Below are positions 18,986 to 26,085 of a stretch of 45,753 nt of DNA, one piece after another; the stretch's first letter is position 1; each line of letters begins with the position of its first letter. The position numbers and the translations under genes were made by a program. This stretch comes from an uncultured Verrucomicrobiota bacterium (GTDB lineage: Bacteria; Verrucomicrobiota; Kiritimatiellia; CAIQIC01; Lenti-01). Under the pieces are notes generated by a model. It saw nothing but the letters and a program-made list of their open reading frames with translations, had not been told where the DNA came from and did not search any database. Location of the stretch: the NCBI GenBank assembly GCA_937872095.1, contig CALMNW010000078.1, forward strand, positions 1-45,753. The letters are read 5' to 3'.

Positions 18986-19017
18986 CCCCGCGCGGGGAAT
19001 CGCGGCTCGTCAGACGC
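18986..19017. repeat. 32-bp direct repeat, right copy flanking the serine hydrolase
   Basis: Identical to 16533-16564. It starts four bases after the stop codon of the serine hydrolase. Its hairpin-forming first half could also serve the gene as a terminator, though no T-run follows. Confidence 0.85.
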
Positions 19018-19052
19018 AAAATAATCCGCCAGAGCGTTTCCTGATTTGTTGT

Positions 19053-19169
19053 AGCCGCGCCCGCTGGGCGCGGGGCTGTTCAGGACATGTCCGGCCCCGC
19101 CGGGGCCGGTCTTGCCACGCCATGGCGTGGGGCTGTTTTTTCCATGGCCGGCCTCGCCGAGGCCAGCTA
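19053..19169. repeat. Cluster of four perfect palindromes (two tandem units)
   Basis: Four GC-rich hairpins lie in a row: CCGCGCCC-GCT-GGGCGCGG (19055-19073), CCGGCCCC-GCC-GGGGCCGG (19091-19109), CCACGC-CATG-GCGTGG (19115-19130) and GGCCTC-GCC-GAGGCC (19150-19164). The linker GGGGCTGTT follows hairpins 1 and 3, so the array is two copies of a unit made of two hairpins. The stem sequences differ while the pairing is kept, which points to selection on structure. The remaining gap to 19237 holds no gene. Confidence 0.7.
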
Positions 19170-19237
19170 CGGAAAAGAGGGATTTTCAGACCTTCCGGAA
19201 AGATCGGGTTGAGAACCGGAACACACGTCCCGGGCAT

Positions 19238-20872
19238 TCAGACCGGTTCCACGTCTAGCAGCACCCAGCCGGAGTTGTTCTTGTAGAATAGGGCGAACTG
19301 GACGTCGTTGAAGTAGCACAGGAGTTGCCCGCTGGCCGGCGCGGTGAAGACTTCCCCGTCCCGGACGACCCAAGGCTCTTGCTGGTCCACGGTGCCGATG
19401 AGCGCAAACCAGTTGGCGTCGTCTTTCCGTTTCCCATGCAACAGGGAGGCTGTCTTGTGGGCCAAGCTGTTCCAGTTTTCCCCCGCGATGCTGCGGGCGG
19501 CATATTGGGCGTCGCGCAGGGGGGCGCCCACGCCGGGGGCGACGGTGATGCGGTAGCGGACACCGGCCCGGAGCATCACTCCGGTGTGGTTCCAATAGGC
19601 GTTCGCGCAAACGCGCTGGCTGCGCTGCGCCAAGTTCGTGCCTGCGGGCAGTTGCTCCGGATGCCGCTGGAAATAGGCCACCAGGTTCGGCGGGCGGTAG
19701 GTCGGATCCTCCGTCCAGCGCTGGAACACGGTTTCGTCGATGGTTTCGTTGATGGACAGCAGGCTGCCCGGAACGCCGTCCCGGGTTTTCACCTCGCGCG
19801 GGGCGCGGTCGATCGTGCGGTAATTCCGCTGGTCGCCGGGAAGCACCTTGTCCCAAATGGTGAGCACCCCGCCCAGGAAGGTTTTGAAACTGTCGTGGAC
19901 TTTGCCCCGCCAAGCTTTTGCGGACGGTTTGACCCTGCCGGAAAAAGCCAGACCGAGCGCGGAGGATTTCTGCATCATCCAATCCAGCGAGATTGCGCCG
20001 AGCGGATTGGCCTTGCGGCCGCCGCCGCCCACGTCGGAGTGGGCGCCGGCAAACCAGCGCTGCTCGTAATACGGGGCATAGCGGGCCAGCGTTTCCGCCT
20101 CCTGGCTCTGTTCCGCGAAGGTGCGCCAGAGGGTGATGTCGAACATCGGCCGGTTCTCGTCGATGGCCAGCGCATGGTAGCCGTATTCCTGGGACCGGGT
20201 CGGCCGCACGTTGTGCATGGCGGCCTTTTGGGTGTGGGCGCCCTTGTCGCGCAGGCAGTACTTGCCGATCGCGCCCACGGTGTCCCACAGGCCTGCCATG
20301 CGCACCTTGACGACGCGGACCTGGTCGTCGTCCATCAGCCGCAAATCCTCCCGGGTGGGTTTCCAGCCGGGAGGCTTTTCCGCGGGCACCTGCTGCCAGC
20401 GGCGGAGCCGCCAGATCGGGCGGATCTTCTCCGTTTCTTGGTAGGTGATTCGGGAATAGCGCAGGAATGCGCTCTTCACGCCCCAGACCCGCAGCAGACG
20501 GGGCCGGATCAACCCGCAGTTGGCGATCATCTGCACGAAACTGCGGGCGGTGAACGCGCCGCGGCTGAAACCGTACACGTAGATTTCGGAGCCGTCTTGA
20601 TAGTTTTCCACCAGCCAGCGGTAGGCCGTGCGGATGTTCCGGCCGACGCCGGCGCCGAACGCTTGGCCGGAAATGATCCGACCGAGCTTCGTGCCGACGC
20701 CGGGGACGTAGAGCTTGAGCTGCGGCGCGCCATCGGCGCCGCGTTTGGCCACCAGGCCGTATAGGCGCCGGACATTGGTTCGTTGCTTGGCGGTGTCGTG
20801 GGTGCCATCGAAGAAGATGGCGAGACGCGGCGCGGGGCGGGACTCGGAACGGGCTTTTTTCGAAGCGGCCAT
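19238..20872 (-). CDS. DUF2235 alpha/beta-hydrolase, Tle1-like lipase
   Basis: A 544-residue protein of the DUF2235 family. The N-terminus has the diagnostic IFFDGTHDTAKQRTNVRRLY (about 19-38), then a nucleophile elbow GFSRGAF with S103, and WFAGAHSDVGGG, whose Asp and His would complete a catalytic triad. The family includes type VI secretion phospholipase effectors (Tle1) and other lipases. No signal peptide is present, and no VgrG, PAAR, Tli immunity or T6SS gene lies nearby, so an effector role is unsupported. AAGGAGG six bases before the ATG at 20872 decides the start. The gene lies in the repeat-rich accessory region and stands alone; its 5' side faces the XRE/ImmA pair. Confidence 0.88.
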   Translation of the reverse strand: MAASKKARSESRPAPRLAIFFDGTHDTAKQRTNVRRLYGLVAKRGADGAPQLKLYVPGVGTKLGRIISGQAFGAGVGRNIRTAYRWLVENYQDGSEIYVYGFSRGAFTARSFVQMIANCGLIRPRLLRVWGVKSAFLRYSRITYQETEKIRPIWRLRRWQQVPAEKPPGWKPTREDLRLMDDDQVRVVKVRMAGLWDTVGAIGKYCLRDKGAHTQKAAMHNVRPTRSQEYGYHALAIDENRPMFDITLWRTFAEQSQEAETLARYAPYYEQRWFAGAHSDVGGGGRKANPLGAISLDWMMQKSSALGLAFSGRVKPSAKAWRGKVHDSFKTFLGGVLTIWDKVLPGDQRNYRTIDRAPREVKTRDGVPGSLLSINETIDETVFQRWTEDPTYRPPNLVAYFQRHPEQLPAGTNLAQRSQRVCANAYWNHTGVMLRAGVRYRITVAPGVGAPLRDAQYAARSIAGENWNSLAHKTASLLHGKRKDDANWFALIGTVDQQEPWVVRDGEVFTAPASGQLLCYFNDVQFALFYKNNSGWVLLDVEPV

Positions 20873-21004
20873 TTGAAACCTCCTTCGCGGCGAGGATGAA
20901 CCTATTCGACAAATGGAGGGTCGCGCCTCGGGCGTTCCCTGTCAACAGATAATATGACAAAAATTAAATGATAATTTCGTGCCGCAGCTTGGCGGCGGAC
21001 CCGC

Positions 21005-21162
21005 GCGATTCGCGGCTTATCGGCCGCCCAGTAATCGCGGAAATAAGCTCCGACCACGCCGGCACGAGGTTCCGCCGCTGCCAAGGCTATGGCGGACAAG
21101 CTGTTCCGGCTCCAACCAGCCTGAGGAGTCCTGTCTTTGGAGCCCCGACGCCCCCGTCGGGG
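21005..21162. repeat. Intergenic repeat mosaic upstream of the XRE/ImmA pair
   Basis: This gap (20873-21409) has no gene. It contains a diverged copy (21005-21028) of the 3' half of the 32-bp repeat at 16.5/19.0 kb. It also holds a hairpin TCCGCC ... GGCGGA (21071-21096) around CCAAGGCTAT, and a perfect CCCCGACG/CGTCGGGG hairpin (21143-21162) with a CCCC loop. The part before 21000 is AT-rich and probably holds the promoter of the lipase gene, but I could not fix its boxes. Confidence 0.5.
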
Positions 21163-21214
21163 GAAAATTGGCCGCGAGACGGCGAAAAACGCGGTTTTTC
21201 AGCCCGAAAACGCC

Positions 21215-21272
21215 AAAAACGGCCTGAAAATGGCCGTTTTTCGTGTGAGGAGGGGTTTGGAAGGCGGAAAAT
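21215..21272. repeat. Family repeat copy A with terminator-like hairpin
   Basis: AAAAACGGCC-TGAAAAT-GGCCGTTTTT (21215-21241) is a perfect 10-bp stem that could terminate transcription in both directions. It is embedded in a 42-bp block (21231-21272) that matches copies at 22457-22498 and 23143-23184. This copy differs from the one at 23143 at about 5 of 42 positions. The conserved part continues well past the terminator, so this is more than a hairpin. Confidence 0.8.
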
Positions 21273-21352
21273 CGGGGTTTTGGCCTTTCCGCACCCGTTG
21301 CGGCTCGTTGACGGCTTGAAATTTCAAATGGCAGGGCCAATCGCCGACTCGC

Positions 21353-21393
21353 GTTGTTCTTGAAATACAACGCCGTTGTGGTAGGAGTACAAC
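21353..21393. promoter_or_regulatory. Two tandem operator palindromes before the XRE/ImmA operon
   Basis: GTTGTTCTTGAAATACAAC (21353-21371) and GTTGTGGTAGGAGTACAAC (21375-21393) are both GTTGT-N9-ACAAC. They are spaced 22 bp centre to centre, about two helical turns, so two dimers would bind the same face. The second ends 17 bases before the start codon. This is the expected arrangement for autorepression by the XRE protein. A 12-bp palindrome TTGAAATTTCAA lies at 21316-21327. Confidence 0.7.
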
Positions 21394-21409
21394 AGCGCAG
21401 GAGGAAGGC

Positions 21410-21796
21410 ATGATGAAGGCGGGCGTTGAAAGTGCACGGTTTGGACCCTATCTGAAACAGTTGCGATTGGAGAAGCGGATCACGTTGCGGGAGTTTTGCC
21501 GCAAAGCCGGCGCGGATCCGGGGAACGTCAGCCGCATCGAACGTGGCGTGTGGCCGCCGCCGCAGGACCGGGATATTCTGGAACGGTATGCCAAGGCGTT
21601 GGAACTGAAAGAGGCTTCCAGCGAGAGCTATCGCTTCTATGATTTTGCCGCGGCGGATTGCGGCATCTTGCCTCGCGACATCATGGAAGATGCGGAAGTC
21701 GTCAAAGTGCTGCCGGTCTTGTTCCGAACGCTGCGCCGGGAAAAACCGACCGAAGAAACGTTGGATCGGCTGGTGGAAAAGCTGCGGAGATCCTGA
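21410..21796 (+). CDS. XRE-family HTH regulator (partner of ImmA/IrrE protease)
   Basis: A 128-residue protein whose N-terminal 65 residues are a Cro/CI-type helix-turn-helix (LKQLRLEKRITLREFCRKAG then NVSRIERG). The C-terminal part is helical and charged (PTEETLDRLVEKLRR), suited to contact the partner protein. AGGAGG lies just before the ATG at 21410. The ImmA/IrrE-type protease gene starts three bases after its stop. In characterised pairs of this kind the protease cleaves or inactivates the XRE repressor and so releases a stress, mobile-element or toxin response. Tandem palindromes directly upstream suggest it represses its own operon. Confidence 0.88.
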   Translation: MMKAGVESARFGPYLKQLRLEKRITLREFCRKAGADPGNVSRIERGVWPPPQDRDILERYAKALELKEASSESYRFYDFAAADCGILPRDIMEDAEVVKVLPVLFRTLRREKPTEETLDRLVEKLRRS

Positions 21797-21799
21797 CGC

Positions 21800-22456
21800 A
21801 TGTTGCGGCTCCCGCAAAGACCGGTTCTCTCTTGGAAGAAAATCGCCGAAATCGCGCGGGAATTTTCCAGGGAACATTCGCTGGCCGACCGCGATTATCC
21901 ATTGGACGTGGAAGAAATCGCGGAGTGCGATCTGGGCATTGAAATTCGGTTGGCTTCGGGCGTTCTCGAAGAGTTCGGCTCGCCCGCCCAGATCGCTCCG
22001 GGCAACGAACATCCAATCATCACCGTGGATGCCGACCAGTATCGCCAAGGCACGTCCTTCTACCGGTATTCCGTGGCCCATGAAATCGGGCATTACGTCT
22101 TGCATCGCGACTGGCTTGCCCGGGTATGGCAAATGGTGACGTCGGTCGAATCCTGGAAGCAGGTTGTCCTGAGCCGTTCGGAAGAGGACCACAAGTGGCT
22201 GGAAGCCCAGGCGGAAGAATTCGCCTCATACCTGCTGGCTCCGGAAGACGTGTTCGAGCCTTTTTTCGCCGAACAACTGGAGAAACTTTCCGGCCAGGCG
22301 GCCCAATTGGACCCGGAAGACGTTCTGCCGTACCTCGCCAATCCAGTGGGCGAGCATTTCGGCCTGAGCAACAGCGCCGCCCAAGCGAGAATCCGCAAAA
22401 GCGATCAATGGCGCAGATTCATTAATGCCAACAAACGGCTCCCAAACGGCGAATAA
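21800..22456 (+). CDS. ImmA/IrrE family metallopeptidase
   Basis: A 218-residue protein with the zinc peptidase motif HEIGHYVLH (H94, E95, H98) and a downstream acidic stretch EAQAEEFASYLLAPEDVF that supplies the third ligand in the ImmA/IrrE (COG2856) family. It starts three bases after the XRE gene and is surely co-transcribed and translationally coupled. The likely substrate is the neighbouring XRE protein. The C-terminus (VGEHFGLSNSAAQARIRK) matches the helix-turn-helix-like tail common in this family. The stop codon lies in the loop of the repeat-B hairpin. No separate toxin gene follows on this strand, so the pair either acts alone or controls distant genes. Confidence 0.9.
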   Translation: MLRLPQRPVLSWKKIAEIAREFSREHSLADRDYPLDVEEIAECDLGIEIRLASGVLEEFGSPAQIAPGNEHPIITVDADQYRQGTSFYRYSVAHEIGHYVLHRDWLARVWQMVTSVESWKQVVLSRSEEDHKWLEAQAEEFASYLLAPEDVFEPFFAEQLEKLSGQAAQLDPEDVLPYLANPVGEHFGLSNSAAQARIRKSDQWRRFINANKRLPNGE

Positions 22457-22498
22457 TGGGCCGTTTTCGGGTTTTTAGGGGTTTCGAAGGCGAAAAAT
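22444..22498. repeat. Family repeat copy B, overlapping the ImmA stop
   Basis: The stem AAACGGC (22444-22450) pairs with GCCGTTT (22460-22466) around a loop that contains the TAA stop of the protease gene. The 42-bp block at 22457-22498 matches copy C at about 37 of 42 positions, including the exact end GGGGTTTCGAAGGCGAAAAA. It probably also terminates the operon. Confidence 0.75.
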
Positions 22499-22537
22499 CC
22501 GGATTTTATCGAACCTCATGCGTCGCGAGGCGGTGGT

Positions 22538-22972
22538 TCAGCGGCCATTTTTTCTTCGCAGCAATTCTTCGTTCGCGACGCGCTGGGAATCCGCGGAGGG
22601 GAGCGCGACGGCCGTTTTCTGGCCGGCGCATTCCTTCCACGACTCGGAAACGGTCCAGGGTGCCGTCGGGCTGTCCTTGATCGCAACGAAATCGTAAACG
22701 GTGTCGGGGGCGTCGTTCATGATCGCGCGGAAACGGGCCTGGAAGGGAAATTCCGGTGGGTCTTTCGGATCGCACATCATGTCGCTTTGCAGGTTGCCGT
22801 GCCGATCGGCGGGAATCTCCGGAAGGACTCCGTTTTCTTTCAGGATGCCCATGAAGACGCCGGCTTCGGCCGTCAACGCGACGTTGGCGTTGTTCTCCGG
22901 CGCGTTTGGCGACGAATTTGAGCATCCGCCCGCTGTCGCGCCCATGATAATCGCCGCAACCCATGCTTTCAT
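22538..22972 (-). CDS. Small putative lipoprotein of unknown function
   Basis: A 144-residue protein with a short hydrophobic signal segment ending in AGGC-SNSS, a plausible lipobox. After removal the mature protein would be about 130 residues and anchored to a membrane. GGGAGA upstream supports the start at 22972; a longer in-frame reading from 23140 runs through repeat DNA and is rejected. The mature part is polar, with no recognised domain; it contains FQARFRAIMNDAPDTVYDFV and a pair of cysteines. The gene lies between repeat copies B and C, as a one-gene cassette. No function is proposed. Confidence 0.6.
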   Translation of the reverse strand: MKAWVAAIIMGATAGGCSNSSPNAPENNANVALTAEAGVFMGILKENGVLPEIPADRHGNLQSDMMCDPKDPPEFPFQARFRAIMNDAPDTVYDFVAIKDSPTAPWTVSESWKECAGQKTAVALPSADSQRVANEELLRRKNGR

Positions 22973-23127
22973 CGTTTCTCCCGATTTTGATGCCCGCAAG
23001 GATAGGCTCCGGGAGCAGAAACGGTCAATGGGGATTCCGGATTGCGAAAAACCGAATTCGGAGCCGTCGGAAGGCTCAAACGGGCTCCAAAATGCCTTCC
23101 AACGCGCTTTCAAGGCCCCAAAACGCC

Positions 23128-23184
23128 AAAACGGGCGCAAAATGGCCGTTTTTCGGGTTTGGAGGGGTTTCGAAGGCGAAAAAT
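23128..23184. repeat. Family repeat copy C
   Basis: A hairpin AAAACGGGC ... GGCCGTTTT (23128-23152, one mismatch) followed by TTTTT, inside the 42-bp conserved block 23143-23184. It lies between the lipoprotein gene and the end of the AT-richer two-gene operon, and marks the abrupt change in base composition that begins near 23210. Confidence 0.75.
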
Positions 23185-23211
23185 TCAGATTTTGGCTCGT
23201 GCGGGACTTAA

Positions 23212-23856
23212 CTAAGACGATTTCCTTTCTAGTATCGCCCGGCTATCGCAATCAAATGCGACCAATTGATCTTTTATTTCATTTAGCCATGATAAAACTG
23301 AGGCTGGAATACAATCAGTTGTTCTTACCTGCAGGTGATGTAACTCAAGTATGCATCTCGGCCCGTCTGAAAGCATGCCGTCAATTTGTTCATATATTCC
23401 AGGGATTGAAAAGCTCCCGTAATCGCGAAATGATTTTGGCTGGGTTCCAATCGTAATGGCGAATGGCGCAGCATTTTGTTCGCATCGTAGAGTTGCGTAT
23501 GTATGTTGCGGTTTAAAATGCCTTTTTAGTAGAGGGTCCCAATCGCGCTGTAACCCATAAAAGGGAGCAGTGGAGTTGCTCGCGTACTGTTCGCGAATGC
23601 CAATGGCAATTCGTGCATGATCGGATTCAAGTTTCCCAAGATGTCTCGGGTGGCCTTCGCAAGTTGATTTGACCTCCCAATAAATCAGCGAATTGACGCG
23701 CTCAAGCCATTCATCGGGCAGGCCAGGGTCTATGTCAAAATGATCGCGCCAAGTTTTCATTTCTCGACTCATTATTGAGGCACTGGCGGAATATCGGGGC
23801 CTCAGGCGGTTTGACAACGCATCAATTGCTTTCAAGCGGGATCGAGTACTTGCCAT
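23212..23856 (-). CDS. Unrecognised protein, second gene of the TIR-like operon
   Basis: A 214-residue protein that I do not recognise. It is cytoplasmic in character, with no signal or membrane segment. Residues about 33-100 (WRDHFDIDPGLPDEWL, then EVKSTCEGHPRHLGKLESDH) hold clustered Cys/His/Asp/Glu (CEGH, a later H and D), which could bind metal, but this is speculative. The start at 23856 has AGGA a few bases upstream and overlaps the previous gene by 35 bases, so the two proteins are translationally coupled. An internal ATG at 23772 would shorten it by 28 residues. Base composition is clearly lower in GC than in the flanking genes, consistent with joint transfer of the two genes. Confidence 0.7.
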   Translation of the reverse strand: MASTRSRLKAIDALSNRLRPRYSASASIMSREMKTWRDHFDIDPGLPDEWLERVNSLIYWEVKSTCEGHPRHLGKLESDHARIAIGIREQYASNSTAPFYGLQRDWDPLLKRHFKPQHTYATLRCEQNAAPFAITIGTQPKSFRDYGSFSIPGIYEQIDGMLSDGPRCILELHHLQVRTTDCIPASVLSWLNEIKDQLVAFDCDSRAILERKSS

Positions 23857-24496
23857 GCTTTCCTGGGGTCCGGGCGACCAGGTTGTGCTTTTTCAGCATT
23901 CTCGTCATTTGTGCGAAGCGACACGCTGAACCCGTCATTACATTTTTGATTTGCTGGTCGGTCTTCGTGCCCTCATCGCGAAGCGCACGAAGAATGCGAA
24001 GGCCGTATTCCTTATACTTGTCGGCAGCATTTGTCTGTTCGCAGTCTTTTAAAAATGATGCGTATCCCATGAGATAGGGGGTGCCATCCAACTGCTGTCG
24101 CACATGAGAATCCAGGTCGGAGGTGCTGACATATTCGTACCGCTGCAGATGCGAAATGTCGCTGAGCAGCCACTTGGGTTGTTGACCTTGGCTTTTCCTG
24201 CGGCGAAATGTAATGAACACGCGATCCTCGGGTTTGATAGAAAGAGCATACCCGAGTTCCAAGACGACATTTGGGCGAAACGCAGTCAAATCGAAAACTG
24301 TTGCGGCTGACTCCTCAATATGCATGCGGATATCCTTCCACATGTCGCGGGCTGCTTTTCCGACGCGTTTATCAATAATCATGCAGGACAGAGGGGTGTC
24401 CTTTTCAATGCGTGATTTCAGCGCGTCAAATTGCTTTTTGATTTTCTTGTCGTTGTAGTTGCATCCGAAGAAAACCGTGTTTGCATATACTTTCAT
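23822..24496 (-). CDS. TIR / nucleoside deoxyribosyltransferase-like domain with C-terminal winged helix
   Basis: A 224-residue protein. The N-terminal half reads like the flavodoxin-type fold shared by TIR-like and nucleoside 2-deoxyribosyltransferase-like proteins: a first strand VFFGCNYND, a later helix, then the diagnostic FDLTAFRPNVVLELGYAL (68-85), where E80 of ELG is in the place of the catalytic glutamate. Proteins of these folds hydrolyse NAD or nucleosides, and many act in phage defence. The C-terminal 65 residues (LRILRALRDEG ... VMTGSACRFAQMTRMLKKHNLV) look like a winged helix. It overlaps the next gene by 35 bases. Both genes are AT-richer than the rest of the window. No Shine-Dalgarno is seen. 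I infer a defence or signalling role; whether it is an active NADase is unknown. Confidence 0.6.
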   Translation of the reverse strand: MKVYANTVFFGCNYNDKKIKKQFDALKSRIEKDTPLSCMIIDKRVGKAARDMWKDIRMHIEESAATVFDLTAFRPNVVLELGYALSIKPEDRVFITFRRRKSQGQQPKWLLSDISHLQRYEYVSTSDLDSHVRQQLDGTPYLMGYASFLKDCEQTNAADKYKEYGLRILRALRDEGTKTDQQIKNVMTGSACRFAQMTRMLKKHNLVARTPGKHGKYSIPLESN

Positions 24497-24763
24497 GTTT
24501 AATCCGTTTTTCGTCTGTGGCGTTTCTGCCGGATATTACATCGCCTTTTTATGGTGTCCGCACTTTGCAATTTAAAGAATGCACCTCGGACAGGGAGCGG
24601 TCAATGAGGAATCTGGACTGGCAAAGGATTGTGGAATAAAATCGACTTTTGGAATGTCTGGGGGCGCGGTGTGATTGCGAAAACATGCCGCACAACGGGC
24701 GCAGTCCATAAGCCGCGATTAAACGCGAAAGGGAAGGGTGTCGTGGGCGGAGGGAAAGCTGTA

Positions 24764-24784
24764 GGCCGGGGCGCTGACCCGGCC
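24764..24784 (-). terminator. Hairpin after the coiled-coil protein gene (possible terminator)
   Basis: GGCCGGG-GCGCTGA-CCCGGCC forms a perfect 7-bp stem 12 bases after the stop of the minus-strand gene at 24796. There is no T-run, so rho-independent termination is doubtful. The rest of the gap 24497-24763 contains the upstream region of the TIR-like operon, moderately AT-rich with a TGTAATAT-like box, and no gene. Confidence 0.3.
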
Positions 24785-24795
24785 GGATCGGGGGT

Positions 24796-25998
24796 CTATT
24801 GGAACGTCTCTTCGATCACGTCTTCGGCGGATTCGCCGAGGACTTCGACGCCGCGGCGGACGGGATCGGTCTTGGGCCGGATGGGAACGGCGGCGGGCGA
24901 GACGGAATCTTCGTGGGTGCGCAGGATTTCCTGCGCCCGCTGGACTTCTTTTTCCGACAGGCCTAGCCGGCGGAGGCGCTGGGGCAGTTCGCGGTCCCGT
25001 CGCCAGTCGTAGCGCAGGTCGGGGTGTTCCTGCGCGACGGTGCGAGCCCATTCGTTGGTGGCGGCGACTTCCCGGATCTTCTCGCTTTCTTCGTCGTGCA
25101 CCCGTTGGCGTTTTTCCCGGGCCCGTTCGCTCGCCTTCTCCATGGCGCGGCGATATTCCGCCTGTTGCGTCCGTTCCTGGCGGTCGATTTCCCGGCGTTC
25201 TTTTTCGAGGGATTCCGTTTCGCGCACCAGCAGCGCGCCCCATTTAGCCAGCAGGTCCAGTTCCGCCGCGGTCGGCGGGCGAGTGCCCGGCGTCCGGCCG
25301 GACTCCACGACGGTGACCCAGAAGCCGTCCACGCGGGATTCCGCCGGCTTTTGGCCGACGAGGGCGAGAGGCGGCGCGACGGCGGTGTTCCAGGCGATGC
25401 CGACGGCGGGCAGGGCGATCGTGTTCACGCCGAGGTTCCAGGTGCCGGCGACGGCGGAGTCGAGCGCGTGCCAGGCCGGGACGACGGCGAGGCCGCTGGC
25501 GATGCCGCCGGCGGTGCCGGCCGCGCCCAGCGCGCCGCGGAAGGCGGTTTCCACGCTCGCTTCCATGAGCGCCCACGGGTAGGCCAGCCACCAGCCGAAC
25601 ACCCGGCGCTCCGTGCGCTCGGTGGCCACGGAAAAATGCCGGCCCCACGCGCGCGGGATGCCCTTGACGGTGAAGCCCAGGCCGCATTCCTGCAGGGCCC
25701 AATCGAAGCAGGCGGAACTGCCTTTTTTCAGCATGTGGTATTTGTTCGCTTCGAAATACTCGCGGAAATTCCGGCCGGCCGCGAAGAAGTGGTCCTTGGC
25801 GTAGCGTCCCGGCGGAGCGTAGCCCGGGCAGATCCACACGTCGTACCACGTGCCGGCCGCATCCTGGATGCGTCCGAGGCAGGTCAGCTGTTTCTTCTGC
25901 TTCCACGACAGGAAGTAGCCCGGATCGTCGGCCCGGGCGAAACAGGCCGACGTCAGGAAAACGGTCAGGATCGTCGCCAGCAGCGCGCGTTTCGTCAT
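24796..25998 (-). CDS. Exported protein of unknown function with hydrophobic middle and coiled coil
   Basis: A 400-residue protein. AGGAGT seven bases upstream fixes the start. The N-terminal signal (ILTVFLTSACFARADD) could be a lipobox or a type I site. Residues about 35-130 are globular, with four cysteines and many aromatics; about 135-215 is a Gly/Ala-rich hydrophobic stretch with several possible membrane helices; about 260-320 is a long, highly charged coiled coil (EKERREIDRQERTQQAEY). The tail is polar. I do not recognise the family. There is no operon partner: the operon downstream is separated by 300 bases and the next gene upstream is divergent. Confidence 0.65.
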   Translation of the reverse strand: MTKRALLATILTVFLTSACFARADDPGYFLSWKQKKQLTCLGRIQDAAGTWYDVWICPGYAPPGRYAKDHFFAAGRNFREYFEANKYHMLKKGSSACFDWALQECGLGFTVKGIPRAWGRHFSVATERTERRVFGWWLAYPWALMEASVETAFRGALGAAGTAGGIASGLAVVPAWHALDSAVAGTWNLGVNTIALPAVGIAWNTAVAPPLALVGQKPAESRVDGFWVTVVESGRTPGTRPPTAAELDLLAKWGALLVRETESLEKERREIDRQERTQQAEYRRAMEKASERAREKRQRVHDEESEKIREVAATNEWARTVAQEHPDLRYDWRRDRELPQRLRRLGLSEKEVQRAQEILRTHEDSVSPAAVPIRPKTDPVRRGVEVLGESAEDVIEETFQ

Positions 25999-26085
25999 GT
26001 TCGGACTCCTGGGAAACGCCTCCGTCGGGAAGCGGGTTCCACGCGGAGCAGTCTAGCGACCGGTCTCCGGAAGGGCAAGACCGGG

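Noticed and set aside
21215..23184. Integron cassette array with attC sites
   Set aside because: The repeats do not show the RYYYAAC/GTTRRRY ends of attC sites, gene orientation is mixed, and there is no integron integrase in the window. The cassette idea is kept only in the general sense.
21200..23200. CRISPR array
   Set aside because: The repeats are hundreds of bases apart, imperfect and separated by genes; no spacer-repeat periodicity and no cas genes are seen.
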